Assembly (NCBI GenBank): GCA_021229015.1 | Contig: CM037783.1 | Coordinates: forward strand, 56,626,169 to 56,690,168 | Direction of reading: 5' to 3' | Length of the DNA stretch: 64,000 bases | From: Solen grandis | Lineage: Eukaryota; Mollusca; Bivalvia; Adapedonta; Solenidae | Shown: piece by piece, positions 28,290 through 39,700 of the stretch | How the letters are laid out: every line of letters begins with the position of its first letter | How positions within the stretch are numbered: the first letter of the stretch is position 1 | Position numbers and translations under genes: made by a program | Notes under the pieces: generated by a model | The model's database searches: none | Seen by the model: the letters and a program-made list of their open reading frames with translations, nothing else | What the model was told of the DNA's origin: nothing

Positions 28290-28560
28290 GTTTAATTGAT
28301 TGGCTGAATGATTAGTAATGCTGTCTGATATCACACCACGTGGTCCTAAGTCAACACCTTCAAAAGACGGCGGCAGCATGCTATCCTTTCATGTAGGCGT
28401 ATGGAACTATCTGTTCTGTTAAAAGAATGCTTGTTGAACGAATTTCTGCTCGAACAGGTTTCTGGTCGGCCTGCTTACATCCGGGTTATTTGTTTTATGA
28501 CGTGTGTTGTAATGTTGATTTGATTTTGACCGCGAAAACGCCGCAGACTGTGTGGCATGG
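28290..28560. promoter_or_regulatory. Possible conserved non-coding island
   Basis: It contains CCACGTGG, CACCACG (Runx-type), GATTAGTAATG and GATTGGCTG within a GC-richer block in the gene desert. Confidence 0.2.
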
Positions 28561-29179
28561 CTTGTTGGATAATGGGCATATGAATAAGGGACAAGATTAG
28601 AACATTTCCCCTTTCTTCCTTCTGCATGTCTTTCGTTTAATTTACGTATACTGATAATAGTGATAAATATCTTTATATTAAGTATGCAGACGAATACGTA
28701 GACCTACACTTTATATTAATAACATATTCGGCCATTCTTGTTCGAGAATGCATGTTTGTCCGATCGGATATGTTCCCGACCTTTTATTACTGCCTAAGTA
28801 GTTTTATCAACATTTTCGTGTATAGGTATTATATAAGATTTCTTATTCTTTCGTTTATGACCGTTCTTTCAGTATTTCCTATCTATATCTACGGTCACTT
28901 TGTAGAGAAAATGAAAACTGTCGGCTCCAATTTCAGATTCTCTCGTTATGTAAGTGATTACACGACTTTTCTATAAACTTACGTTGCTTTTACATAGTGC
29001 AGAATCGTGACGTCATACTTATGGCAGCTTATCGAATAATTGGCGTCTATGATCAACCTTTGCAAGATATTTTAGTACTCCTTTCACGTGATATAAGAAA
29101 ATCTAAACCAAAAATCTAAATATCTAGTTACTTATCGTGGAGAAAAAAAATCGGGCTTCTTATTTTCCCCCAAATTACT

Positions 29180-29510
29180 CAATAAATATTTGTGTCTCAT
29201 TTGCAGCAGACGTAAATCTTTACGCGGCAACTGAGCCGGAATTTCAAATCATACCGGCGTATTCTTTGGAGACGTTTAATAATTATAAAAGAGGCCATCA
29301 GCGTTTGAGATGCTCCCGTGAAAACAACAAGATATCTTCCCAAGCAAAAAGCCTTGCGTGGCTTAGATGCATCAACCCATTATAATCATGCAACGCAAAG
29401 GGGAAGATTTCTCTTAGCCCGCCATTTTTACGACAAATACCGCCTGCTGGCTCCAGTAGTATTGAAGTTAAAATCTGCGGTGGCAATTTGGATAGTCTGA
29501 ACCTGAAATT
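29180..29510. promoter_or_regulatory. Possible conserved non-coding island
   Basis: It contains TTTAATAATTATAAAA, TTTTACGAC (Cdx/Hox-type) and CCATTATAATCATG. Frames on both strands are open for about 60-80 codons without a recognisable domain. Confidence 0.25.
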
Positions 29511-31549
29511 AGGCCCTTTATAGTGTCGCTTGTAGAAGGTTCTGTAACTTAGTTAAGATTATTCATAATTTTATTCTAACTTTCTACTTCTGTTTTATGT
29601 GACAACAGCACGAAACATCCGGTTTCCCGCTGATCATGCCGAACTATTACTGCGGTGAGCCATAAAGGTAACATTTCGCTAATGTTCCTTGGCCCATCTT
29701 TCGAATCAGTTACTTTAATTAAAATGATATATTGTACCACATATTATGTCAAAACACATAAAGCTAAGCTGTCCGAGATTGGTGGGTGAATCAGTTGACA
29801 TCATTGAAGATAGTTTACAAAATAAATGTCTGAAGACCGTCTGGATTTGGTAAGTGGAATACACTATTCTTCTCGATATCACGTCCTGGGTCCAATCTCC
29901 AGTCATGTACGTGAGAAGGTACAGTGGTTGCCCGCCAAGACAAGTGGAGTTTCTCGACGTACTCCTTGAATGAGCATAATCATCTTCATTTATGTCGTCT
30001 AGGGTGGCTTTGTTTTATTTTGAATAGTTTGCCTCTATTATGAATCTACCGTTTTTAATTTTTTTTTAATTAAAGATGATTTTTAAAATTTTTTTCATAT
30101 TTTACTAAATATCACTTTACTTTAATCTATTATCAAAGACTTGTTATTTTGGGTTAAAATTTGCAGCTTAATGTTTTTAATGCATTACCAAAAATCTAAA
30201 AGCACCGAATCACAGAACTATTTTACGATTTCAATGCGCATCTTACAAAGTTGAGCAAATAATAGATAAACAAATGTCACTTTAGTTATTTCTTCTTCTT
30301 AATTCACTTTAGCTATTCTCTCTGCAACTCGCTAAATCAGCATGGTTAAAATCTAACCGGCAATTATCAAAATGCTAAATTTTCCTCCCAGCGAAAAAAA
30401 AATCCCGAAAGGGTGCATTTTTAGAGAAAATAGTTAAAAAGACCTTATTTTACATCGCAGATTTATTTCCTCAAATTGATACTCATTAAATGTAGGATCA
30501 AATGCTCCTCACTCTTTCATAGTATCTCCATTACCTTTGGCGCCAAAATAAATCGGAAACAATGAAATTACATGATAGGATCTAAAAGCATGGAGACTCT
30601 GGTAAAGCTCTGAGATTTTACTGTCCTGTCTAATGCAGCTCAGTAAGCCCTCGGTCCTATAACTCTAGGTGGATGAGAACTTTCATCCATTAACTTGTGA
30701 ATGTAGGCCTTCCTTCAAATCTGTTCTCAACTATGAAATACATGGCTTCACATTTCATTGATTTTTTATCTTTGATTTTTCAAAGAAAGGATGATATCTT
30801 GGATGGGCTGCCAAATGTTTCTTTTGTTTCCTCGACATGGGGGGGGGGGGGGACGGACATACATTAAATACTTTTCAAATAAAAGAGAAAATTTGCACGA
30901 CAAGGAAAAAATACGATTATGTACATATATGGTAAAGATAAAGGACAAATCTATAAAATTAATGGCTGAATCTCAAACATTTAAAAAAGCAAAATAATTA
31001 TGAAGAAAGCTACTCTGATGGGAAAAAAAGTTTCCTAGAAGTGATTTGATTAACATATTGCTCTAATTGACTGGGTTTAATCCGTTCTGTGAAAACTCTC
31101 TCTCTGTCAGACGCTCTGTCCGGAATATGACAGAATGGTATCCGAATTTATTTCTCTGTAACGCTATAAAAGATAGTCCGTGTTTTATTGTGATAGGATC
31201 AAAGCCAATAAATCACATGGACAAACATTAATAATATTCCACAACCTCGCACTAATTACCTTTAACTTAAACGATAATGATCTGCTGCAAAACCGAACAA
31301 AATCCAGACCAGACCGTTTTAAACCTCAACACTATAATTATCACGTGACGGACATGCGCAGTGACGTTTACTATTCAAATTACAACTGTCTTTTTTCACC
31401 AGATATTAATGTCCTTCTTAGCATATGAATGAAAGTCTTTTGTTATCGTTTATGAAATTTCATCTTAAATTGGTCTTAACGATTGAATAATGACATATTT
31501 GGCCAAAAAATAGTTCCATGTTGTGGCTTGAATGATCTGTAGTTTGGTC

Positions 31550-31800
31550 TGGAACTGTGGCGTCGCGGATCCATGGTGACGTTAATTCACTGATTACACG
31601 TGATTTATTTCGAGATCAACGCGAGATGTCATGACGACTGCAGAGAATTATGAATTTGTTTCAATAAAAAAGAAGACGTTTGTCATTGTTACGTTAACTA
31701 GATAGATTTGGGTCCAGAGAATCTTAAGCGGTGGAAATAATTCTGAACAGTATCCAAGACATCAAAACAAAGAGGTTTTCCTCAGACTGCGGGTGAGTAT
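31550..31800. promoter_or_regulatory. Possible promoter-proximal island
   Basis: It contains CTGATTACACGTGATTTATT and ends in the strong donor-like CGG|GTGAGT. It could hold a non-coding first exon for the open frame at 32720. Confidence 0.2.
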
Positions 31801-32336
31801 AAATTGATGACCAGACTCCAGTTTTAGAGGAACATATTTCGTTTATATATCTCTATATATATCTATATATTTGCAGAATGACTGATGTATCTCCATACCA
31901 AGGAAAGAAAAAAGACAGAGAGAAAAAGGTTAAGTTTTGCCATGACATGAACGTTCATTTGTCACTTTCATAAAAAAAAAACGTAAACTGTAAAATCATC
32001 AATTTTCGTGGGGGACTATTTTGTGTCTGTTTCGTTGAAAACTTTATACATGAACATTAATGTTCATAAAAACTGTTTATTTAGTACCGAAAAAAGTAGA
32101 CCTTACGTTTCCTAGAACATGAATCAACGAATATATGTACCATCGAAATGATATTATTGCATACAAATTAAATGTCAACGAAAAATAATGATTTTTTTAC
32201 AGTATATGTTTCCACTTGCAAATTCAAATTGAATAAATCAAAATATATCTTATAAAGTGAATATAAAAAATAAATCACATTTGACATTCTCGGCTATTTT
32301 AAATCGTTTCTTTTTGTTTCGTTTTATGAAAATAAC

Positions 32337-32361
32337 AAAAAAAAAAAAAAAAAAAAAAAAA
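32337..32361 (+). repeat. Poly-A tract
   Basis: About 25 A in a row, with no retroposon recognised upstream. Confidence 0.9.
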
Positions 32362-32719
32362 GGAATATCGCACCAAGAATCGAAATATTATTTATGTATG
32401 ACATGCTGAGAATTATGATACGATGAAACTTAATTTCAGTTTTGTTAATGCCAAACTTTATGACACAAACTGCATTAAAAACTAGCACTATACCGCCTTG
32501 TATAAAGAACCGCAAACCGGTCCATCTCTTATTTCAACATGGAAACAACGAACCTGATGACTTGGAAAAACCAATCACAATTCTGGTAATTTTGGAGCCC
32601 CGACAATGCAGTATCAACTATTCTGGCATGTTTGTGTGATGTGTTTTCAATTGATATTGAATTTCCTTATTTCTAATAAAACTCTGTATCAATGGGTCTT
32701 GATTTCACGGTTTACCAGG

Positions 32720-32877
32720 ATGGAAAGCGGTGAATGGTACGCCCCCGTGAACCTAGCAAGCATCAAGGAGCGGAGGAAATGTAACTGCTGTCAGAGACCG
32801 TTCTTTATTGGAAAGACGGAAAATGATTTCTCCCTGTTTAACATATCTCAAGAAAGGGATCCCTCTGAGTTAGGCAC
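32720..32877 (+). CDS. Unrecognised open frame running into the assembly gap (possible first coding exon)
   Basis: After an acceptor-like TTTACCAG, an ATG at 32720 opens a frame that stays open to the N run. It begins MESGEWYAPVNLASI and includes a Cys-containing KCNCCQRPFFIGK stretch, then FSLFNISQERDPSEL. The composition is more protein-like and more GC-rich than its surroundings. About 0.9 kb upstream, a strong donor (CGG|GTGAGT, 31793) and a TATAAAA box (31165-31171) would fit a non-coding first exon. I do not recognise the protein, and it does not match VPS35. It is cut off by the gap. It could also be chance. Confidence 0.3.
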
Positions 32878-32977
32878 NNNNNNNNNNNNNNNNNNNNNNN
32901 NNNNNNNNNNNNNNNNNNNNNNNNNNNNNNNNNNNNNNNNNNNNNNNNNNNNNNNNNNNNNNNNNNNNNNNNNNNNN
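32878..32977. other. Assembly gap of exactly 100 N
   Basis: A run of 100 N is a conventional placeholder for a gap of unknown size. It separates a mobile-element-poor left side from the VPS35 locus and probably hides, or misplaces, the missing 5' half of VPS35. Confidence 0.99.
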
Positions 32978-33140
32978 TGTTAAATCAATGTGAATGTCAA
33001 AAGTTTTTAACTAGGGTATGTGACTTTCAAGTTGTACATTTTTTTTGAGAATTATTTGTGAATCCCACCAGAATATGCAGTATACATTTTTGCACTATAC
33101 AATTGCTCATTTGATTAATTAATTGCTTGATTGAATTATC
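32978..33140. other. Short sequence between gap and SINE
   Basis: This is AT-rich sequence with no recognisable feature. Confidence 0.6.
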
Positions 33141-33400
33141 AGTGGTCCTGATGGCCAAATGGTTAGATCGTCCACCCTGGAATTGGGAGGTTGTGGGTTT
33201 GATACCAAGACGCAACATACCAAAGTCGTAAAAAATGGCTTTGGTGTTGCTTCCTTGCTTGGCACTCAGCATATAAGGATAGTACTAGGACTGGTTTGCC
33301 CAGTGTCAGGATAAAGTGATTGGAGGTGCTATCAAGTTGACAAAGTTTCCAAATGACTGAAATACTGTCGGTGGGATGTTAAACACAATAATCAAACAAA
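33141..33400 (+). mobile_element. tRNA-derived SINE
   Basis: The head resembles a tRNA: an A-box-like TGGCCAAATGGTTAGA near 33152 and a B-box-like GGTTTGATACC at 33196-33206. The 3' part has CTGAAATACTGTCGGTGGGA and TTAAACACAATAATCAAACA, a tail shared by several copies in this window. Confidence 0.75.
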
Positions 33401-33492
33401 ATGGAATTATTTATTAAAGAATATTGGAATCCACTTTCTTAGAAAAATCATCTTCAGTTTAAATCATAAATACACATGCAATCTATTCTCAG

Positions 33493-33700
33493 TCTTGAAC
33501 ATGGCAGCCCTGTGTCGAAGGAGCTGATGCGTCTGATGAAGATCCCTATTGATAATTACAATAACATCCTGACAGTGTTGGATCTCCAACACTTTGGTCC
33601 ACTGTTCGAATATTTCGATTACCAGAGTCGGAAAGTAATGAGCTGCTACATAATCTCCAATGCTCTGGAAAATGAGACTGCCATACCTAACCAAGAACAG
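33493..33700 (+). CDS. VPS35: VPS35 exon A (first exon present)
   Basis: This exon of 208 nt follows a ..TTCTCAG acceptor and ends CAG before GTAAGG. It begins with the third base of a split codon, then reads [16 protein letters not shown] and continues through NNILTVL and LFEYFDY. It corresponds to the middle of human VPS35, near residue 400, so at least half the protein must be encoded upstream. Confidence 0.95.
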
Positions 33701-36700
33701 GTAAGGTATTGTGTTATTTAAGTATTTAATTTATCATTCTAACACGACTCCCATCCTTCCATCTATACAGAAAGAAGGAAACAAATTGTGTGTAATTTCA
33801 CAACAAAACTCAGGTTGCAGCGCATGCTCACATGAATTTATTGCCATTACATTTTACTCCTGATAAAATTATCAATGGATGTAAACGTTTTACACTTCAG
33901 TTTTGATGAAGTCATGGAAAGTGTGGATTACACTTTTGAATATATTGACTTTATCAATATAGGTGTTTAATTTATCAGACATGTTTTGACGACTTATCAA
34001 AAGAATAGACCGAGGTCTGACACCTCCTGGAAGGAGCTGTATGATCATTGTCCTTTCTTTTTGCTGTTTTTTATACAATTTAAGTATTTATAACTATGTT
34101 CTTTACCGTTTATTTTTTTTTGTACATGAATATTCAAGAGGTAAAGGGTTTAACTAGATTTAAAGCTGTAGCAATGACTACCTTTGTAAATGGCATACGG
34201 TACACTATTTATAGTATATTCTGATTACTTACTAAGAAAAATGTATCTGAAACAAAAATTGTTTGACTGTTTGTGTCTGTAGTGAAGATAACTTTAAAAA
34301 AATATTTTCCTTTACATTACTGGTATATATCATTAGTTATGTACTTGAGTAACTTTATTCCTAACATATTCTAGAAAACATGAGGTGTATAAAAAGTTTT
34401 TTTGTTTTTTGTGGGGATTTATATTCCTTTGGATAAAAGTCTCCACGAAATTATTGAAAAAGAGTAATTAATAAATGAAAATGAATGGTTATACAGTATG
34501 CAGTGCAGGGTTTGAAACTGTTTGCAGGTGGACATCTTGCTGTCAATAGTGAACGTCCTGGTTCAGGATCAGAATGACCAGCCCGAGGATGGAGATGACC
34601 CAGATGACTTCGCAGAGGAGCAGTGCCTCATGGGAAAATTCCTGCATCTACTGTACTCAGAGGATCCAAATCAGCAATATTTGGTTAGTTTATGGATTTT
34701 TAGCTCACCAGAGCACGAAGTGCTCAGGGTGAGCTATTGGGATCACCCTTCGTCCGTCGTCGTCCGTCGTCAACAATTTGCTTTAAAAGACATCTCCTCT
34801 GAAACCGCTGGACAGAATTTGATAAAACTTGGCATGTATGATCCTTGGGTCGGCCTCTACAAAAATTGCTCAAATAAAGTTGATCCATGAAGAACTCTGG
34901 TTGCCATGGCAACAAATAGAAAAAATAATTGAAAACTTTGAAAATCATCTCCTCTGAAACCGCTGGACAGAATTTGATAAAACTTGGCATGTATGATCCT
35001 TGGGTGGGCCTCTACAAAAATTGCTCAAATAAAGTTGATCCATGAAGAACTCTGGTTGCCATGGCAACAAATAGAAAAACTAATTGAAAACTTTGAAAAT
35101 CATCTCCTCTGAAACCGCTGGACAGAATTTGATAAAACTTGGCATGTATGATCCTTAGGTGGGCCTCTACAAAAATTGCTCAAATAAAGTTGATCCATGA
35201 AGAACTCTGGTTGCCATGGCAACAAATAGAAAAACTAATTGAACACTTTGAAAATCATCTCCTCTGAAACCGCTGGACAGAATTTGATAAAACTTGGCAT
35301 GTGTGATCCTTGGTGGGCGTCTACAAAAATTGCTCAAATAAAGTTGATCCATGAAGAACTCTGGTTGCCATGGCAACAAATAGAAAAACTAATTGAAAAC
35401 TTTGAAAATCATCTCCTCTGAAACCGCTGGACAGAATTTGATAAAACTTGGCATGTATGATCCTTGGGTGGGCCTCTACAAAAATTGCTCAAATAAAGTA
35501 GATCCATGAAGAACTCTGGTTGCCATGGCAACAAATAGAAAAACTAATTGAAAACTTTGAAAATCATCTCCTCTGAAACCGCTGGACAGAATTTGATAAA
35601 ACTTGGCATGTATGATCCTTGGGTGGGCGTCTACAAAAATTGCTCAAATAAAGTTGATCCATGAAGAACTCTGGTTGCCATGGCAACAAATAGAAAAATA
35701 ATTGCGAAAACTCTGGTTTGTCATTTGATTTCCTTATAGAAAAAATCTTAAATCTGAGAATATGGCCATGATTACAACTGGTTTGACGTTTAGATGGGGG
35801 CCCTTGGGCCTCTTGTTAGGATTGGTAGTTGTTTTCATCAGAATGATACCACTGCTTTTTGTGTCACCTGTTGTAAGCAGAGGTGATACATAGGGGTCAC
35901 TTTTCCATTGTCTGTCCGTCTGTCCATGCTCACTTATAGATACTTAGGTGGCTATAGGATCAGTAAATTTCCTTTCATGTCATTCATTCCGCTTTCTTTT
36001 ATGTGGCTATAACTGTCTCTTTTGTGTCCAGAGAGAACAAAAGATTAGCCACAAATTTATCTATATGTGAGAATGTCCTTCCATCTGTCTCTCAGTCCGT
36101 CACACTTTTTCCGTCACACTTCAGGAAATGACACATGTGTTCCAGAGAAATCTTTTGTTTGTAAATAAGAGTTACTACTGAAATCTGTATGTTCTGTTAT
36201 GCTGCTGTTCATCATATCCCATCCATTAACCCCATCAAAATGCAATACTTAAAGTGGGTTTTTTTAATAGTACACATAGAAACCTGGACCAGTTCTTTAG
36301 TATCACAGAGTGTAATCAAGGATGCGAGAGGTGAAGGTCACTGTTACTGAAAATAGAAAATGAAAAATGTATAAGATTTGGATGAAGTAGTGTTGCAGGT
36401 GTATTAACCACTTTCATTGAGAGGTCATGGTCATATTTAGTCTGACTTTTTGAAGAATAAGGAAAGCTATCCTACTCCCCCAATCATCGACATCTGTAGG
36501 TGTTGTAATGCTTTGGTTAAAGTTTTACCTGCAAGATACTGTCATGCTTATATCACAGTAATCATCATAGGATATACTTAAAACATACTAAACAATTCAG
36601 GGACTTAACCCTTTCCCTCATATAGACTCATTTTGACGCACTCAGTAGGTACCACAAAAGCCTGATCTGCAGAAAACCACAGTTAAACCTTACCAAATTT

Positions 36701-39700
36701 AATTACAAAATCCTCATTTCCAGACCACTAAGCAGCAGTGAACAGCATAAAACCTGATCAGCCTGCGAGTTACTCGCAGGCTGATCTGGTTTTATGCTGT
36801 TCGCATAGGTCTTTTCATGGTGTAGTACATGATTGTAATGAGAGTGCTGCTTTCCAGATTTTGAACACGGCCCGGAAACATTTTGGAGCAGGAGGTGACA
36901 AGAGAATCAAGTTTACACTACCACCCATTGTATTTGCTGCGTACAGATTGGCTTATAGATACAGAGAAAGTGCAGAGGAGGTAATTCAAACAGTATATAG
37001 AGTTGGAAAGTAATTCTTGCAAATCCTATAAGACTTGCTAATGTTTTAGCCTAAGTGTGCTGAATATTTCTGTCTGGTTCCTTCACCTTGCAAGATAAGT
37101 CAACATTTGAAACATATTGCATAAAAGTTTATCAGTTTAACATGTCAAAACTGATAAGACCTTCAGAATTTTGCTTAATATGAAACTTTTCATTGAATAA
37201 TGAATTCCAGTATTCTGATATGATATTGCTATTTGAAAAAAAAAATCCCAGTATGTTTACTTTTGCTGCAGTTTGTTTATAAACAGTGTTAACCCTTTCC
37301 CTCATATAGACTCATTTTGACACACTCAATAGGTACCACATAAAGCCTGATCTGCAGAAACCCACAGTTAAACCTTACCAAATTTAATTATAAAGTCCTC
37401 ATTTCCAGACAGCTGAGGAGCAGCGAACAGCATAAAACCTGATCAGCCAGCGAGTTACTCGCAGGCTGATCTGGTTTTATGCTGTTCGCATAGGTCTTTT
37501 CATGGTTTCCTCTATGAGGGAAAGGGTTAATAATTAATTGATGTTGGCTGTTGTCAGGATGAGAACTGGGAGAAGAAGTGTCAGAAGATATTCCAGTTCT
37601 GCCACCAGACTATCGGTGCTCTTATAAAGGCGGAGCAAGCTGAGATCCCCCTCAGATTGTTCCTCCAGGGAGCCATGGCAGCAGGGTCCATCAGCTTCGA
37701 GAATAATGAGACAATGGCTTATGAGTTCATGTCACAGGTAAACTGTTCTTATATTCCTCATCCAAACTGCTACAGGGTTCTTAAAAAGAAGTGTCCACTC
37801 ATGGCCTTTCTGATATATCCAGTACATGTATTATATATGCCAGTTCAAATTTGCCAACTAAGGACAATAGTTGGATTGTTGTTGCAAAGTTATATGTGTA
37901 CCAGTGTACACTTTTGCATTGTATTCATACATGTTTATTGGCCTTTGATAATGTTTTGTTATCATTTGTTATTTTAGTTGTATACAGCTATAAAATGATA
38001 AAGCAGTGATATGTAAGTGATCATATTGTCAAATAACTTTACTGTATAAAGATATTTACCTGCTAAAAGATGGTATTAATATTTAATTGTACATTGATCT
38101 AGGTACATATGTTTTATCATATATAGCTGAATGATATTTCAAAAAAAGATGAAACATTATGAAATGTTAAGTGACATCAATTTGTCTTATTTGTAAATTG
38201 TACAGGTAACCTCATATAATTCATTACTGTAGCATGATAGATAGTAAATAAATTTGAATTACACATAGATTAAAGAATATGTATAAAAGTAGAATGCAAT
38301 TTTAATATCATTCTTGTTGTTCAACTGCAGGCATTTTCCCTGTATGAGGATGAAATCTCCGACAGTAAAGCTCAGCTAGCTGCCATTACATTAATCATTG
38401 GTACCCTGGAGCAGATGTCATGTTTCGGTGAGGAGAACCACGAGCCTCTGCGAACCCAGTGTGCTCTGGCGGCCTCCAAACTGCTGAAGAAGCCAGACCA
38501 ATGTAGGGGCGTGGCCACATGTTCACACCTGTTCTGGTCCGGCAAGAGCACAGCCCAGGAGGGGGAGGTGGGTACTAGGAATATATATTTATCCCTTTAC
38601 AGATTAATGACCATGTATTTTCCCATATGTCCATGGACTAGATTTGTCTGAGTTTTGAAAACTTTGAATTACTGTTTATGAGTACTGAAATTTTACATTT
38701 CTCCTTATACCTTTCACAGTTTGAAAGTGATTCTCTATTACCCCCCAATCTTTGTTGCAATCGTTATAGAAAGGGATTGATATTAGCATATCACTTATTT
38801 GTTTTCCAATATATATTTACTCATGTAGTGAAAAAATGCATATACTATGCTAGTTTTATGTACTAAATACAAACTGAATGAATATACTTAAACTAATTTT
38901 GTATTGTTTTTTTTTCTGTTACATATAATAAATATGATATCAACCCCTAGCCTAATATATTTATTAGTGTGCAATCAGGTATTTAGTCTTATTACGGTAT
39001 TACTTCCTATATTTTACTTGTTACTTTGTCTTTTATTTATTCAGTATGGAATTTATATTTATTTACATTTTCATTATCAAAATATTGTTTTCTTGACTAA
39101 CAAAATGTATTTGGCTCATTTTGATACAACTTGTATGTTATGAGTTGCATCATTATCACCAGTCTTTCCCGTTGTAAATTGTACACCATTGTCATATTGT
39201 AACATACTTAACTAGATCCAAATGTTGTGGGTTCAAACAGAATTTCCATGGCCTTCCCTGGCGCAAAGTACTGATCCAACTCTGGAACCATTAACAGGGA
39301 TTAGCTTAAGTTGTAAGAACAAATTTCCCAATTAATGTAAAAATGATTGTTTAAACTAATTATAAACTATGTTCCCACCAGACTCAGGATGGCAAGAGGA
39401 CTTCTGACTGCCTGAAGAAAGGAGTGAAGATCGCCAACCAGTGTATGGACAGCTCAGTCCAGGTACAGCTGTTTGTGGAGCTCCTGAATCACTACATCTA
39501 CTACTATGAGAAAGGAAATGATCAGGTAAAGTTTTGTTGTGCTGCTACTCTGTAACAGGGAAGAGAACATATAGATTTGCCCATGTTTTAATTTGTTAGT
39601 AGATAAGAAATAGTTATTGTACTCTAAGAAAGCCTGGTTTTACTAAAAATACTTTTTTCACTTACAAACATGGAAATGGTGACTTTGAAAAAATATTTTT

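Noticed and set aside
28752..28976. Hydrophobic 74-codon open frame
   Set aside because: T-rich DNA gives hydrophobic codons by chance. No conserved motif and no splice partner.
32720..32877. This frame as the missing upstream exon of VPS35
   Set aside because: Its translation does not resemble any part of VPS35.
33189..33206. tRNA gene
   Set aside because: A and B boxes are present but the cloverleaf is not maintained and a SINE body follows, so it is a tRNA-derived SINE. The same holds at 62300.
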